Positions 1 to 8,099 of a stretch of DNA of 43,017 nucleotides are shown here, piece by piece (within the stretch, counting starts at the first letter, position 1; the number at the start of each line of letters is the position of its first letter). This DNA is from Novimethylophilus sp036504375 (lineage in GTDB: Bacteria > Pseudomonadota > Gammaproteobacteria > Burkholderiales > Methylophilaceae). Below the pieces are notes generated by a model that did not search any database, was not told the origin of the DNA, and saw only the letters and a program-made list of their open reading frames with translations. The DNA lies in assembly GCF_036504375.1 (NCBI RefSeq), contig NZ_DASXVH010000030.1:1-43017 (forward strand), given 5' to 3'. The translations under genes were made by a program, and so were the position numbers.

Positions 1-1
1 T

Positions 2-409
2 GGCACCACAAGACAGCTTGCCGCGCTCGTGGCAAGCGCGATCCCCAAAGCCGAGCCTGGTCAGGACCCGGCGACGCGCACATTTCAGGCTCTACGGATT
101 TTCCTCAATCAGGAGCTTGAGGAATTGTCGCTAGCATTGCCGCAATGCGCCGATCTGCTGGCGCCGGGGGGGCGGCTGGCGGTGATCAGCTTCCACTCGC
201 TGGAAGACCGCATCGTCAAGCGCTTCATACGTTCGCAGCAGGACAGGGATGAATTGCCGGCCAACTTTCCGGTGCGCGCGGTCGATTTGCCGCCTTCGCG
301 GTTGGTGGCGGTGGGCAGGGCGATGCATGCGTCGGCGCAGGAAGTATCGGCCAATCCGCGCGCGCGCAGCGCGGTGTTGCGTGTGGCTGAAAGGACGGCG
401 GCGGTATGA
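2..409 (+). CDS. rsmH: 16S rRNA (cytosine-1402-N4)-methyltransferase RsmH, 3' part
   Basis: The reading frame is open from the first bases of the window, so only about the last 135 residues are present and the start lies upstream. The frame begins with a TTRQLA segment and continues through PATRTFQALRIF, NQELEEL, LAPGGRLAVISFHSLEDR and IVKRF, which are the conserved C-terminal SAM-methyltransferase blocks of RsmH (MraW). The enzyme N4-methylates C1402 in the decoding centre of 16S rRNA. It is normally the second gene of the dcw cluster after mraZ, which fits the ftsL and ftsI genes that follow. The GTG at position 29 is internal, not a start. The stop TGA at 407-409 overlaps an ATG at 406 (ATGA), coupling it to an intercalated mini-ORF rather than directly to ftsL. 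Confidence 0.95.
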   Translation, partial: GTTRQLAALVASAIPKAEPGQDPATRTFQALRIFLNQELEELSLALPQCADLLAPGGRLAVISFHSLEDRIVKRFIRSQQDRDELPANFPVRAVDLPPSRLVAVGRAMHASAQEVSANPRARSAVLRVAERTAAV

Positions 410-612
410 GCCGGGAGCAGGTTCACGGCGTAGCCGGGATATTGGCGCGGACACGTTACCAGCGAAGCTGGCCGTTTGCGGGTAGCGCCGATGTCCAGCC
501 GCACCAGCGCTCTCGCGATACCGGGTCGCAGCTGGTACCGTCCGCGATTACCGTCGGCCGCCGACGCGATAGTTTTTACGTTGCCGAAATGATTTCGGAG
601 GCGGCGGCATGA
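406..612 (+). other. intercalated repeat copy A carrying a 68-codon ATGA-coupled mini-ORF
   Basis: This segment lies between rsmH and ftsL, which usually abut. It contains an open frame of 68 codons that starts in the ATGA at the rsmH stop and ends in the ATGA at the ftsL start. From about 418 to 570 it matches the segment at about 2632-2790 (copy B): by hand count 129 of 147 aligned bases agree, with one 6-base gap. Of 15 codons that differ in the aligned part, 14 change the amino acid, so the peptide does not look conserved as a protein. A short hairpin CCAGC-GAA-GCTGG sits at 459-471. I do not recognise the peptide. It is more likely a mobile or structural DNA/RNA repeat that kept translation coupled than a functional gene. 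Confidence 0.6.
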
Positions 613-902
613 CCAAGCTGAACATTATCCTGTTCGCTATCGTCATTGCCTGTTCGCTCGGCACCGTGACTTCGCAGCATCAGGCGCGCAAACTATATAT
701 AGAGTTGCAGCAGCAGCAGGAATTCTCGCGCCAGTACGACGTCGAATGGGGCCAACTGCAGCTCGAGCAGAGCACATGGGCGATGCATGCGCGGATAGAG
801 CAGATCGCCACCGGTCATCTGCACATGCAGGTCCCCGACATTGCGCGCATACAGGTAGTCCCGCCCGTAACGGCACGCAGTGAGGTTGGGGGAGCGCGCT
901 GA
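609..902 (+). CDS. ftsL: cell division protein FtsL
   Basis: The product is a 97-residue bitopic inner-membrane protein. A very short cytoplasmic start (MTKLN) is followed by a hydrophobic helix at about residues 5-20 and then a periplasmic Gln/Glu-rich coiled-coil segment (about 25-75), the FtsL layout. FtsL forms the FtsQLB complex and relays activation to FtsWI. Sequence conservation in this family is weak, so the call rests on size, topology and position directly before ftsI. The start ATG overlaps the preceding mini-ORF stop (ATGA at 609-612), and the stop TGA shares its last base with the ftsI ATG at 902. Confidence 0.88.
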   Translation: MTKLNIILFAIVIACSLGTVTSQHQARKLYIELQQQQEFSRQYDVEWGQLQLEQSTWAMHARIEQIATGHLHMQVPDIARIQVVPPVTARSEVGGAR

Positions 903-2623
903 TGGCGATGGCGCAGCCCATTATCCTGCTGCCGACTTGGCGCCGGCGCGCCCTGCTGATAGCCGTGTTGACGTGTTTTGCGGTGCTGCTGGGGCGGGCG
1001 ATCTACCTGCAGGGCATGCGTACCGATTTCCTGCAGCAGAAGGGGGATGCGCGTTACAGCCGCACGCTGGTGCTGTCCGCACACCGGGGCATGATGGTGG
1101 ACCGCAATGGCGAGGCACTGGCGATCAGCACGCCGGTGGAATCGGTATGGGCCAGCCCGCCGGATGTGACTATCAATCCCGACCAGCTGAAGCAGATGGC
1201 GCAGCTGCTGCGGATCAAGCCTTCCGAAGTCGGCACGAAGCTGGAAAACAGCGAGCGCGAATTCATCTATCTCAAACGTCGCATGCCGCCGGAAGAGGCG
1301 GCGCGCGTCATGCAGCTGAATGTGCCAGGGGTGTTCCTGCAGCGCGAGTACCGTCGCTTTTATCCCGCAGGCGACGTGGCCGCACACCTGATCGGTTTTA
1401 CCGGCATGGACGACAAGGGCCAGGAAGGGGTCGAACTGGCCTATGAGGATTGGCTTTCCGGCAAATCGGGCAGCCGCCGCGTGATCAAGGACAGGCAGGG
1501 CCACATCATCGAAGACCAGGAAGCGGTCAAGGTGCCGCAGGATGGGCACGACCTGGTGCTGGCCATCGACCGCAAAATCCAGTACCTGGCCTACCGCGAA
1601 CTGGCGCGCGCGGTGGAGCAGCATAAAGCCAAGGCCGGAGCTATCGTGGTGCTGGACAGCCGTACCGGCGAGGTATTGGCATTGGCCAATCAGCCATCCT
1701 ACAACCCCAACCATCCGGTCAATATCGCCGGGCGTTCGCGTAACCGCGCCATTGTCGATATTTTCGAGCCGGGTTCGACGCTCAAGCCTTTTACCGCTGC
1801 GGCGGTGCTGGAGGCGGGCACGTACAAACCCGACACCATGATCGACACCGGCAACGGCACGCTGACCATCGGCCGCGCCACCATCCATGACGCGCATGCT
1901 GCCGGTGTCATCGATGTCGCACACGTGATCCAGAAATCCTCTAACGTCGGCGCCGCCAAGATGGCGCTGTCGCTCAAGCCTCAGGCGTTGTGGAGTGTAT
2001 TCAACCAGATGGGGTTCGGTTCGCCGGTGCATGCCGGTTTTCCGGGGGAGGCCGCAGGCCGGCTGCGCCCGTGGCAGCACTGGCAGCCGATCGAACAGGC
2101 CACAATGGCTTACGGCCACGGCATCAGCTTAAGCCTGTTGCAGCTGGCACGCGCCTACAGCGTGTTCGCCAACGACGGCGAAATCAAGCCGATATCGTTG
2201 CTCAAGGTCAAGGAGGCGCCAATCGGCCAGCACGTCATTTCGGCGCAAACCGCGCGCGAGGTGCGCGGCATGCTGGAACTGGTGGTGCAGCCGGGCGGCA
2301 CCGCACCCAGGGCACAGGTGATGGGCTACCGCGTTGCCGGCAAGACCGGCACCGCGCACAAGCTGATCAACGGAGAGTATGCCAGCGACCGTTATGTGGC
2401 CTCATTCATCGGCATGGCTCCGGCGTCCAACCCGCGGCTGATTATTGCCGTAATGATAGACGAGCCGGGCAACGGCCAATATTACGGCGGCGCGGTGGCT
2501 GCGCCGGTATTCAGCGCGGTGATGAGCGATGCGCTGCGCATGCTGGCGGTGCCGCAGGATGCACCGACCAATAATGTTGTCATACCACCTGAGAACGCTC
2601 AGGAAGTGAAGGAGGTGGTATGA
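902..2623 (+). CDS. ftsI: peptidoglycan D,D-transpeptidase FtsI (PBP3)
   Basis: This 573-residue class B penicillin-binding protein cross-links septal peptidoglycan together with FtsW. An N-terminal membrane anchor spans about residues 16-34, followed by the PBP dimerisation/pedestal domain (RGMMVDRNGE near residue 62) and the transpeptidase domain. The three active-site motifs are intact: STLK with nucleophile Ser292, SSN at 346-348 and KTG at 481-483. The start ATG overlaps the ftsL stop (TGATG). The stop at 2621-2623 lies in an ATGA that opens repeat copy B rather than murE directly. Confidence 0.97.
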   Translation: MAMAQPIILLPTWRRRALLIAVLTCFAVLLGRAIYLQGMRTDFLQQKGDARYSRTLVLSAHRGMMVDRNGEALAISTPVESVWASPPDVTINPDQLKQMAQLLRIKPSEVGTKLENSEREFIYLKRRMPPEEAARVMQLNVPGVFLQREYRRFYPAGDVAAHLIGFTGMDDKGQEGVELAYEDWLSGKSGSRRVIKDRQGHIIEDQEAVKVPQDGHDLVLAIDRKIQYLAYRELARAVEQHKAKAGAIVVLDSRTGEVLALANQPSYNPNHPVNIAGRSRNRAIVDIFEPGSTLKPFTAAAVLEAGTYKPDTMIDTGNGTLTIGRATIHDAHAAGVIDVAHVIQKSSNVGAAKMALSLKPQALWSVFNQMGFGSPVHAGFPGEAAGRLRPWQHWQPIEQATMAYGHGISLSLLQLARAYSVFANDGEIKPISLLKVKEAPIGQHVISAQTAREVRGMLELVVQPGGTAPRAQVMGYRVAGKTGTAHKLINGEYASDRYVASFIGMAPASNPRLIIAVMIDEPGNGQYYGGAVAAPVFSAVMSDALRMLAVPQDAPTNNVVIPPENAQEVKEVV

Positions 2624-2835
2624 AGAGGAAGCAGGTTCACGGCGCAGCCGGGATGTCGGCGCGGACACGTTACCAGCAAAGCTGGCCGTTTGCGGGTAGC
2701 GCCGACAGCCAGTCGCTCCCGCACCAGCGCTTTCGCGATGCCGGGTCGCGACTGGCACCGGCCGCGAATGCCGCTAGCCGCCGAATGAGAAATCGCGATG
2801 CAACAACCCCGGTGGGAAAGGGGGCGGTGGTATGA
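2620..2835 (+). other. intercalated repeat copy B carrying a 71-codon ATGA-coupled mini-ORF
   Basis: This is the second copy of the segment seen at 406-612, here between ftsI and murE. A 71-codon open frame begins in the ATGA at the ftsI stop and ends in the ATGA at the murE start. The core (about 2632-2790) matches copy A, including the hairpin CCAGC-AAA-GCTGG at 2673-2685, where only the loop base differs from copy A. The last ~45 bases are not similar between copies. The junction sequence GGAGGTGGTATGA at 2611-2623 reappears as GGCGGTGGTATGA at 2823-2835. I see no known domain in the peptide; the nucleotide-level repeat is better supported than a protein function. Confidence 0.6.
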
Positions 2836-4274
2836 GCGTATTGCAGCAGTTGATGGAGGCCGGTGTAAAACCAAGACGCCTCGTCAGCGACAGCCGCCGG
2901 GTCGAAGTCGGCGATGTGTTCGTCGCCTATCCGGGCGAAACCGCCGACGGGCGCGCCCATATTGCCCAGGCTATCGCGCACGGCGCCGCGGCAGTGCTAT
3001 GGGAGCAGAAAGCAGGGCGCTGGTCGGAAGAATGGCGCGTCACGAATATTGCGGTAGATGAGCTGCGCGAACAGGTCGGCGTGATAGCAGGGGAATTCTT
3101 CGACCACCCGTCGCAGAAGCTATGGATGATCGGCGTCACCGGCACCAACGGCAAGACGTCCTGCAGTCACTGGCTGGCGCAGTGCCTGACGCCGCTCGGC
3201 CGCAAAACGGCGGTGGTAGGCACGCTGGGCAACGGTTTTCCCCATGCGCTGTCGGAAGCGATCAATACCACGCCCGACCCCATAGCTCTGCAATCGCAGT
3301 TGGCCGACTTCGTCGTGCAGGGCGCGCAGGCGGTGGCGATGGAAGTGTCGTCGCATGGCCTGGCGCAGGGGCGCGTTAACGGCATCAGGTTCGACGTGGC
3401 GGTACTGACCAATCTGTCGCGCGACCATCTGGATTACCACGGCAGCATGGAGGCGTATGCCGCTGCCAAGGCACAGCTGTTCGGCTGGCCCGAGCTCAAG
3501 CATGCGGTGCTGAATGCCGACGATGCGTTCGGGGTGCAGCTGGCTGAGATGCTGCGCGGCCAGGGCAAGCATGTGCTCACCTACGGCCTGGAAAAGGGCG
3601 ATGTGGCATGCCGCGCATTAAGCCTCAACGAGGACGGCATCGTCATGGATGTCGTCACGCCACAGGGCGGGATGCGGATTGCGGCGCCGGTGTTGGGCCG
3701 GTTCAATGCCGCCAACGTGTTGGCGGTACTGGCGGTCTTGCTGGCCTCGGATATCCCGCTGCCGCAGGCTGCGGCAGCGTTGCGGCACATCACGCCGGTG
3801 CCGGGGCGCATGCAGCAGTTGGGCGGCGGCGCGCTGCCGCTGGTGGTGGTGGATTACGCCCATACGCCGGATGCGTTGGCCAAGGTGCTGGGCAGCCTGC
3901 GCGAACAGTGCCGGGGCAGGCTTTTCTGCGTGTTCGGCTGCGGCGGCAACCGCGACAAGGGCAAGCGCCAGCTGATGGGCGGCATCGCCTCGCGCCAGGC
4001 CGATTACTGCATCGTCACCTCGGACAACCCGCGCCACGAGAACCCGCGCGCCATCATCGACGAAATCATCGCCGGCATGGACGGCGACTACCGTATCGAG
4101 GAAGACCGCGCGGCCGCGGTCGACAGCGCGATTCGGGCAGCCACGGCCGGCGACATCGTGGTGCTGGCGGGCAAGGGGCATGAAACCTACCAGCTGATCG
4201 GCGACCGCAAGCTGCCGTTCAGCGATATCGAGGTGGCACGGCGCGTGCTCGATAGCATGGGAAAAACCGCATGA
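2832..4274 (+). CDS. murE: UDP-N-acetylmuramoyl-L-alanyl-D-glutamate--2,6-diaminopimelate ligase MurE
   Basis: The 480-residue cytoplasmic Mur ligase adds meso-diaminopimelate to UDP-MurNAc-L-Ala-D-Glu using ATP. The N-terminal UDP-binding domain carries DSRRVEVGDVFVA (about residues 19-31). The central domain has the P-loop GTNGKT at 104-109 and a CSH segment. The C-terminal domain has DNPR at 398-401, the motif associated with meso-DAP rather than lysine specificity, as expected for a Gram-negative. The stop overlaps the murF start by 4 bases. Confidence 0.97.
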   Translation: MSVLQQLMEAGVKPRRLVSDSRRVEVGDVFVAYPGETADGRAHIAQAIAHGAAAVLWEQKAGRWSEEWRVTNIAVDELREQVGVIAGEFFDHPSQKLWMIGVTGTNGKTSCSHWLAQCLTPLGRKTAVVGTLGNGFPHALSEAINTTPDPIALQSQLADFVVQGAQAVAMEVSSHGLAQGRVNGIRFDVAVLTNLSRDHLDYHGSMEAYAAAKAQLFGWPELKHAVLNADDAFGVQLAEMLRGQGKHVLTYGLEKGDVACRALSLNEDGIVMDVVTPQGGMRIAAPVLGRFNAANVLAVLAVLLASDIPLPQAAAALRHITPVPGRMQQLGGGALPLVVVDYAHTPDALAKVLGSLREQCRGRLFCVFGCGGNRDKGKRQLMGGIASRQADYCIVTSDNPRHENPRAIIDEIIAGMDGDYRIEEDRAAAVDSAIRAATAGDIVVLAGKGHETYQLIGDRKLPFSDIEVARRVLDSMGKTA

Positions 4275-5647
4275 TGACGCTGGCCGAAGCCGCGCTGGCG
4301 ACCAAAGGCCTGGTCGTGGGCGCGAATGTCGCGTTCAACGCGGTGACCACGGACAGCCGCAAGGCCGCGCCCGGTGACCTGTTCGTCGCGCTTCAGGGCG
4401 AGCATTTCGACGGCCACGATTATGTCGCGCAATGCTTCGAGCAAGGCGCGGTTGCGGCGATGATTGGGGAGCGGTCAGCGGTCAGCGGTCAGCTTGCAGC
4501 CAAACCGATGCTGGTGGTGGCGGACACGCGGCTGGGGCTGGGCGATCTGGCGGCGCACTGGCGCGGCAAGTTCGCGCTGCCGCTGGCGGCGGTGACCGGC
4601 AGCAACGGCAAGACCACGGTGAAGGAAATGCTGGCCGCGATCGTCCGGGTCGCCGCGGGCAATGACGCCGTACTCGCCACCGAGGGTAATCTGAACAACG
4701 ACATCGGGCTACCGCTGACCTTGTTCAAGCTGGCTTCCCGGCACCGCTATGCGGTGATCGAAATGGGCATGAACCATCCGGGGGAAATCGCCTATCTGAC
4801 GCGTATTGCCAAGCCCACGGTGGCTCTGATCAACAATGCCCAGCCGGCGCATCTGGAAGGCTTGGGCAGCATGGATGCCGTGGCGCGCGCCAAGGGCGAG
4901 ATATTTGAAGGGTTGGCCGCGAATGGCACAGCGGCGATCAACGCCGACGATGCTTTCGCGTCTTTATGGAAACAGTTGGCCGCGCCGCACAGCATCATGA
5001 CATTCGGGCTCGAACAGGCGGCCGACGTGAGTGCCGACTATCGGCTGTCAACCGATGGCAGCGACCTTACGCTGAAAACGCCGCAGGGTCCGATACGGCT
5101 GCACCTGGCAGTTCCCGGCCTGCACAACGTACGCAATGCGCTGGCGGCGGCCACTGCGGCGCTGGCAATGGGCGTGGCGCTGGCGGACATCGCTGCCGGC
5201 CTGGCGGGCTTCGGCGGCGTCAAGGGGCGGTTGCAACGCAAGGCCGGATGCCGCGGCGTCAGCGTGATTGACGACACCTATAACGCTAACCCGGCATCGA
5301 TGCGCGCTGCGATCCAGGTGCTGGCGCAGGCCGCCGGAAAAAAGCTGTTCGTGATGGGCGACATGGGCGAGCTGGGGGCGGAAGCGCCCAAATTGCATGC
5401 CGAAATCGGCGCGGCGGCCAAGGCGGCCGGTATCGACAGGCTCTACGCCCTGGGCGACTTGAGCCGCGAGTCGGTTAAGGCTTTCGGGGCGGGCGCCCGG
5501 CATTTCGAAGCGGTGGAATTTTTGTGGTCCGGCTTGCAGGGCGAACTCGCCAGTGGCGTCACGGTGCTGGTCAAGGGGTCGCGTTTCATGCGCATGGAGC
5601 GAGTCGTCGACTTGCTCGCACAACAGGAGAACGCATCATGCTGCTGA
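4271..5647 (+). CDS. murF: UDP-N-acetylmuramoyl-tripeptide--D-alanyl-D-alanine ligase MurF
   Basis: The 458-residue Mur ligase adds D-Ala-D-Ala to the UDP-MurNAc-tripeptide, the last cytoplasmic step of stem-peptide synthesis. TTDSRKAAPGDLFVAL marks the N-terminal domain. The ATP-binding loop GSNGKT is at residues 110-115, followed by TEGNLNNDIGLPLTL and EMGMNHPGEI, and DDTYNANPASM in the C-terminal half. Two adjacent ATGs (4271 and 4274) are possible starts; the first gives the ATGA overlap with murE. The short GERSAVSGQLAAKP stretch near residue 66 contains a small direct nucleotide repeat (gcggtcagcggtcagc). The end overlaps mraY by 10 bp. Confidence 0.97.
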   Translation: MMTLAEAALATKGLVVGANVAFNAVTTDSRKAAPGDLFVALQGEHFDGHDYVAQCFEQGAVAAMIGERSAVSGQLAAKPMLVVADTRLGLGDLAAHWRGKFALPLAAVTGSNGKTTVKEMLAAIVRVAAGNDAVLATEGNLNNDIGLPLTLFKLASRHRYAVIEMGMNHPGEIAYLTRIAKPTVALINNAQPAHLEGLGSMDAVARAKGEIFEGLAANGTAAINADDAFASLWKQLAAPHSIMTFGLEQAADVSADYRLSTDGSDLTLKTPQGPIRLHLAVPGLHNVRNALAAATAALAMGVALADIAAGLAGFGGVKGRLQRKAGCRGVSVIDDTYNANPASMRAAIQVLAQAAGKKLFVMGDMGELGAEAPKLHAEIGAAAKAAGIDRLYALGDLSRESVKAFGAGARHFEAVEFLWSGLQGELASGVTVLVKGSRFMRMERVVDLLAQQENASCC

Positions 5648-6741
5648 TGCTGGCGCGCTGGCTGTCGCACGATATACATGCCTTCAATGCGTTCAATTAC
5701 ATCACCTTGCGCGCGGTACTGGCGACGCTGACCGCGCTCTTGATCTCGTTCATGGTCGGCCCCACGCTGATCCGCAAGTTGACCGAATACAAAGTCGGAC
5801 AGGCGGTGCGCGACGACGGCCCGCAGACGCATCTGATCAAGGCCGGCACGCCGACGATGGGCGGCGCGCTGATCCTGGTGGCGATCGCGATTTCCACGTT
5901 GCTATGGGCGGATCTTTCCAACCGCTATGTATGGGTGGTGCTGGCCACGACGATGGGTTTCGGCGTCATCGGCTGGGTGGACGACTGGCGCAAGGTGGTG
6001 CACCGCAATCCCAAGGGTTTGTCGGCCGGGGAGAAATATTTCTGGCAGTCGGTGGTCGGCGGCGGGGCTGCGCTCTATCTGTTTTACATGGCAAGCCTGC
6101 CGGCGCACACCGAGCTGATCGTGCCGTTCTTCAAGCACCTGGTATTCCCGTTGGGCGGCGTCAGTTTCGTCGTGCTGACCTATCTGGTGATCGTCGGCAG
6201 CAGCAACGCCGTCAATCTAACCGACGGTCTGGACGGTCTGGCGATCATGCCGACGGTGATGGTGTCGAGCGCGCTGGCGATCTTCGCCTATGCCGCAGGC
6301 CACCTGTATTTCTCCAGGTATCTAGGCATCCCCAACGTGCCGGGCGCGGGCGAGCTGGCGGTGTTCTGCACCGCAATGGCCGGTGCCGGGCTGGGCTTCC
6401 TGTGGTTCAACGCCTATCCCGCCGAGGTGTTCATGGGCGACGTCGGGGCCCTGGCATTGGGCGCGGCACTGGGCGCGGTGGCGGTGATCGTGCGCCAGGA
6501 AATCGTGCTGTTCATCATGGGCGGCGTATTCGTCGTGGAGACGCTGTCGGTCGCGGCGCAGGTGACCTATTTCAAATTCACCAAATACAAATATGGCGTG
6601 GGCCGCCGCATTTTCCTGATGGCGCCGCTGCATCACCACTACGAGCAGAAAGGCTGGAAGGAAACGCAGGTGGTGGTGCGGTTCTGGATCATCACGATGA
6701 TGCTGGTGCTGTTCGGGCTTTCGACATTGAAGCTGAGATGA
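5638..6741 (+). CDS. mraY: phospho-N-acetylmuramoyl-pentapeptide transferase MraY
   Basis: The product is a 367-residue polytopic inner-membrane enzyme (about ten helices) that transfers phospho-MurNAc-pentapeptide to undecaprenyl phosphate to form lipid I. GTPTMGG follows the first cytoplasmic loop. The catalytic NLTDGLDGLA block, the FMGDVGALALG block and the His-rich HHHYEQKGWKE segment near the C terminus are all present. The frame is open further upstream, but the ATG at 5638 with CAGGAG eight bases before it gives the family's usual length and N terminus. It overlaps murF by 10 bp and its stop overlaps the murD start (ATGA). Confidence 0.96.
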   Translation: MLLMLARWLSHDIHAFNAFNYITLRAVLATLTALLISFMVGPTLIRKLTEYKVGQAVRDDGPQTHLIKAGTPTMGGALILVAIAISTLLWADLSNRYVWVVLATTMGFGVIGWVDDWRKVVHRNPKGLSAGEKYFWQSVVGGGAALYLFYMASLPAHTELIVPFFKHLVFPLGGVSFVVLTYLVIVGSSNAVNLTDGLDGLAIMPTVMVSSALAIFAYAAGHLYFSRYLGIPNVPGAGELAVFCTAMAGAGLGFLWFNAYPAEVFMGDVGALALGAALGAVAVIVRQEIVLFIMGGVFVVETLSVAAQVTYFKFTKYKYGVGRRIFLMAPLHHHYEQKGWKETQVVVRFWIITMMLVLFGLSTLKLR

Positions 6742-8099
6742 GACTGCAACTGAACGATAAACGGGTGCTGGTGCTGGGGCTGGGTGATACCGGCCTGTCG
6801 GCGCTGCGCTGGCTGCAACGCCGGGGCGCGCTGCTGTCCGCTGCCGATACGCGCGAGACGCCGCCGGGGTTGGCAGCCGTACGTGAAGAATTGCCTGGCG
6901 TGAAAGTGCATCTCGGCCCGTTCCGCCGCGAGGCGTTTGAAATGGCGGAAATCATCGTCGCCAGCCCCGGCGTGTCGCTGGCCGAACCGGAAATCCAAGC
7001 CGCGATTGCGCGTGGCGTGCCGGTAGTGGGCGACGTGGAACTGTTCGCGCAATACAAGCCGGCGCATTCCAAAGTGATCGCGATCACCGGCGCCAACGGC
7101 AAGAGCACGGTGACGGCGCTGACCGGCGCGATGTGCGAAGAAGCCGGGCTGAAAACCGTGGTCGCCGGCAATATCGGCCTGCCGGTGCTGGACGTGCTGG
7201 ATATGCCTGTCGCCGACGTCTACGTGCTGGAATTGTCCAGCTTCCAGCTGGAAACCATGGCGAGCCTCGCGGCCGATGCCGCGACTGTGCTCAATGTTAC
7301 CGAAGACCACATGGACCGCTATGCCGGCATGGCCGAATACGCCGCCGCCAAGGCGCGCATTTTCCACGGCCAGGGGGTGCAGGTGCTGAACCGCGAGGAC
7401 GAGTGGAGCCGCAATATGGCCCTGCCCGGCCGGCAGCAGGTCAGCTTCGGCACCGATGCGCCGCCGGCGCAACACGATTTCGGTTTGCGGCAGCGCGGTG
7501 GCGAATTATGGCTGGCGCAAGGCGACATCGACTTGATGAAAGCCGGCGACATGCCTATCGCCGGCCGGCACAACGCCGCCAATGCGCTGGCGGCACTGAC
7601 GCTGTGCCGCGCCGTCGGCCTGGAATACCCGCCATTGCTGGCGGCGCTGCGCGCATTCAGGGGCTTGCCGCACCGCGTGGAATGGGTGGCGGAAATCGGC
7701 GGCGTCGCGTTCTACGACGATTCCAAGGGCACCAATGTCGGCGCCACCTGCGCCGCGCTGGCCGGGCTGCCGCAAAAGGTGGTGCTGATCGCCGGCGGCG
7801 ACGGCAAGGGTCAGGATTTTTCGCCGCTCTTCGAGCCGGTGGCGCACAACGCGCGTGCCGTGGTGCTGATCGGCCGCGACGGTCCGCAGATCGGCCGGGC
7901 GCTGGCAAGTGCCGGCGTGCCGGTGCTGGCCGCGAGCAACATGGAACAGGCGGTGCGGATCGCCCGGCAGGCGGCCCAAGCCGGCGATGCCGTGCTGCTG
8001 TCGCCTGCCTGCGCCAGCTTCGACATGTTCCGCAATTATGCGCATCGGGCCGAGGTTTTTATCACTGCGGTGCAGCAGCTGGCAAAGGAGGCTGCCTGA
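6738..8099 (+). CDS. murD: UDP-N-acetylmuramoylalanine--D-glutamate ligase MurD
   Basis: This 453-residue cytoplasmic Mur ligase adds D-glutamate to UDP-MurNAc-L-Ala. The N-terminal nucleotide-binding fold reads VLVLGLGDTGLSALRWL. The ATP loop GANGKS is at residues 118-123. Further landmarks are AGNIGLPVLD, ELSSFQLE, NVTEDHMDRY, GLPHRVEWV and DDSKGTNVGAT, all standard for MurD. The open frame extends far upstream through mraY, but only the ATG at 6738 produces a MurD N terminus. It overlaps mraY by 4 bases and the ftsW start by 1 base. Confidence 0.97.
   Translation: MRLQLNDKRVLVLGLGDTGLSALRWLQRRGALLSAADTRETPPGLAAVREELPGVKVHLGPFRREAFEMAEIIVASPGVSLAEPEIQAAIARGVPVVGDVELFAQYKPAHSKVIAITGANGKSTVTALTGAMCEEAGLKTVVAGNIGLPVLDVLDMPVADVYVLELSSFQLETMASLAADAATVLNVTEDHMDRYAGMAEYAAAKARIFHGQGVQVLNREDEWSRNMALPGRQQVSFGTDAPPAQHDFGLRQRGGELWLAQGDIDLMKAGDMPIAGRHNAANALAALTLCRAVGLEYPPLLAALRAFRGLPHRVEWVAEIGGVAFYDDSKGTNVGATCAALAGLPQKVVLIAGGDGKGQDFSPLFEPVAHNARAVVLIGRDGPQIGRALASAGVPVLAASNMEQAVRIARQAAQAGDAVLLSPACASFDMFRNYAHRAEVFITAVQQLAKEAA

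Noticed and set aside
406..612. Mini-ORF of repeat copy A as a conserved protein-coding gene
   Set aside because: Compared with copy B nearly all codon changes alter the amino acid, the opposite of what a constrained protein shows; kept as a repeat element instead.
815..2119. Long minus-strand frame opposite ftsI
   Set aside because: Low-complexity Arg/His/Gln composition and full overlap with a gene carrying all catalytic motifs; no ribosome-binding site or family resemblance.
5553..6737. In-frame upstream extension of murD through mraY
   Set aside because: The first ~395 codons are the wrong frame of mraY; only from 6738 does the translation match MurD.
7133..8098. In-frame upstream extension of ftsW through murD
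   Set aside because: Arg/Gly-rich out-of-frame translation of murD; ftsW starts at 8099.
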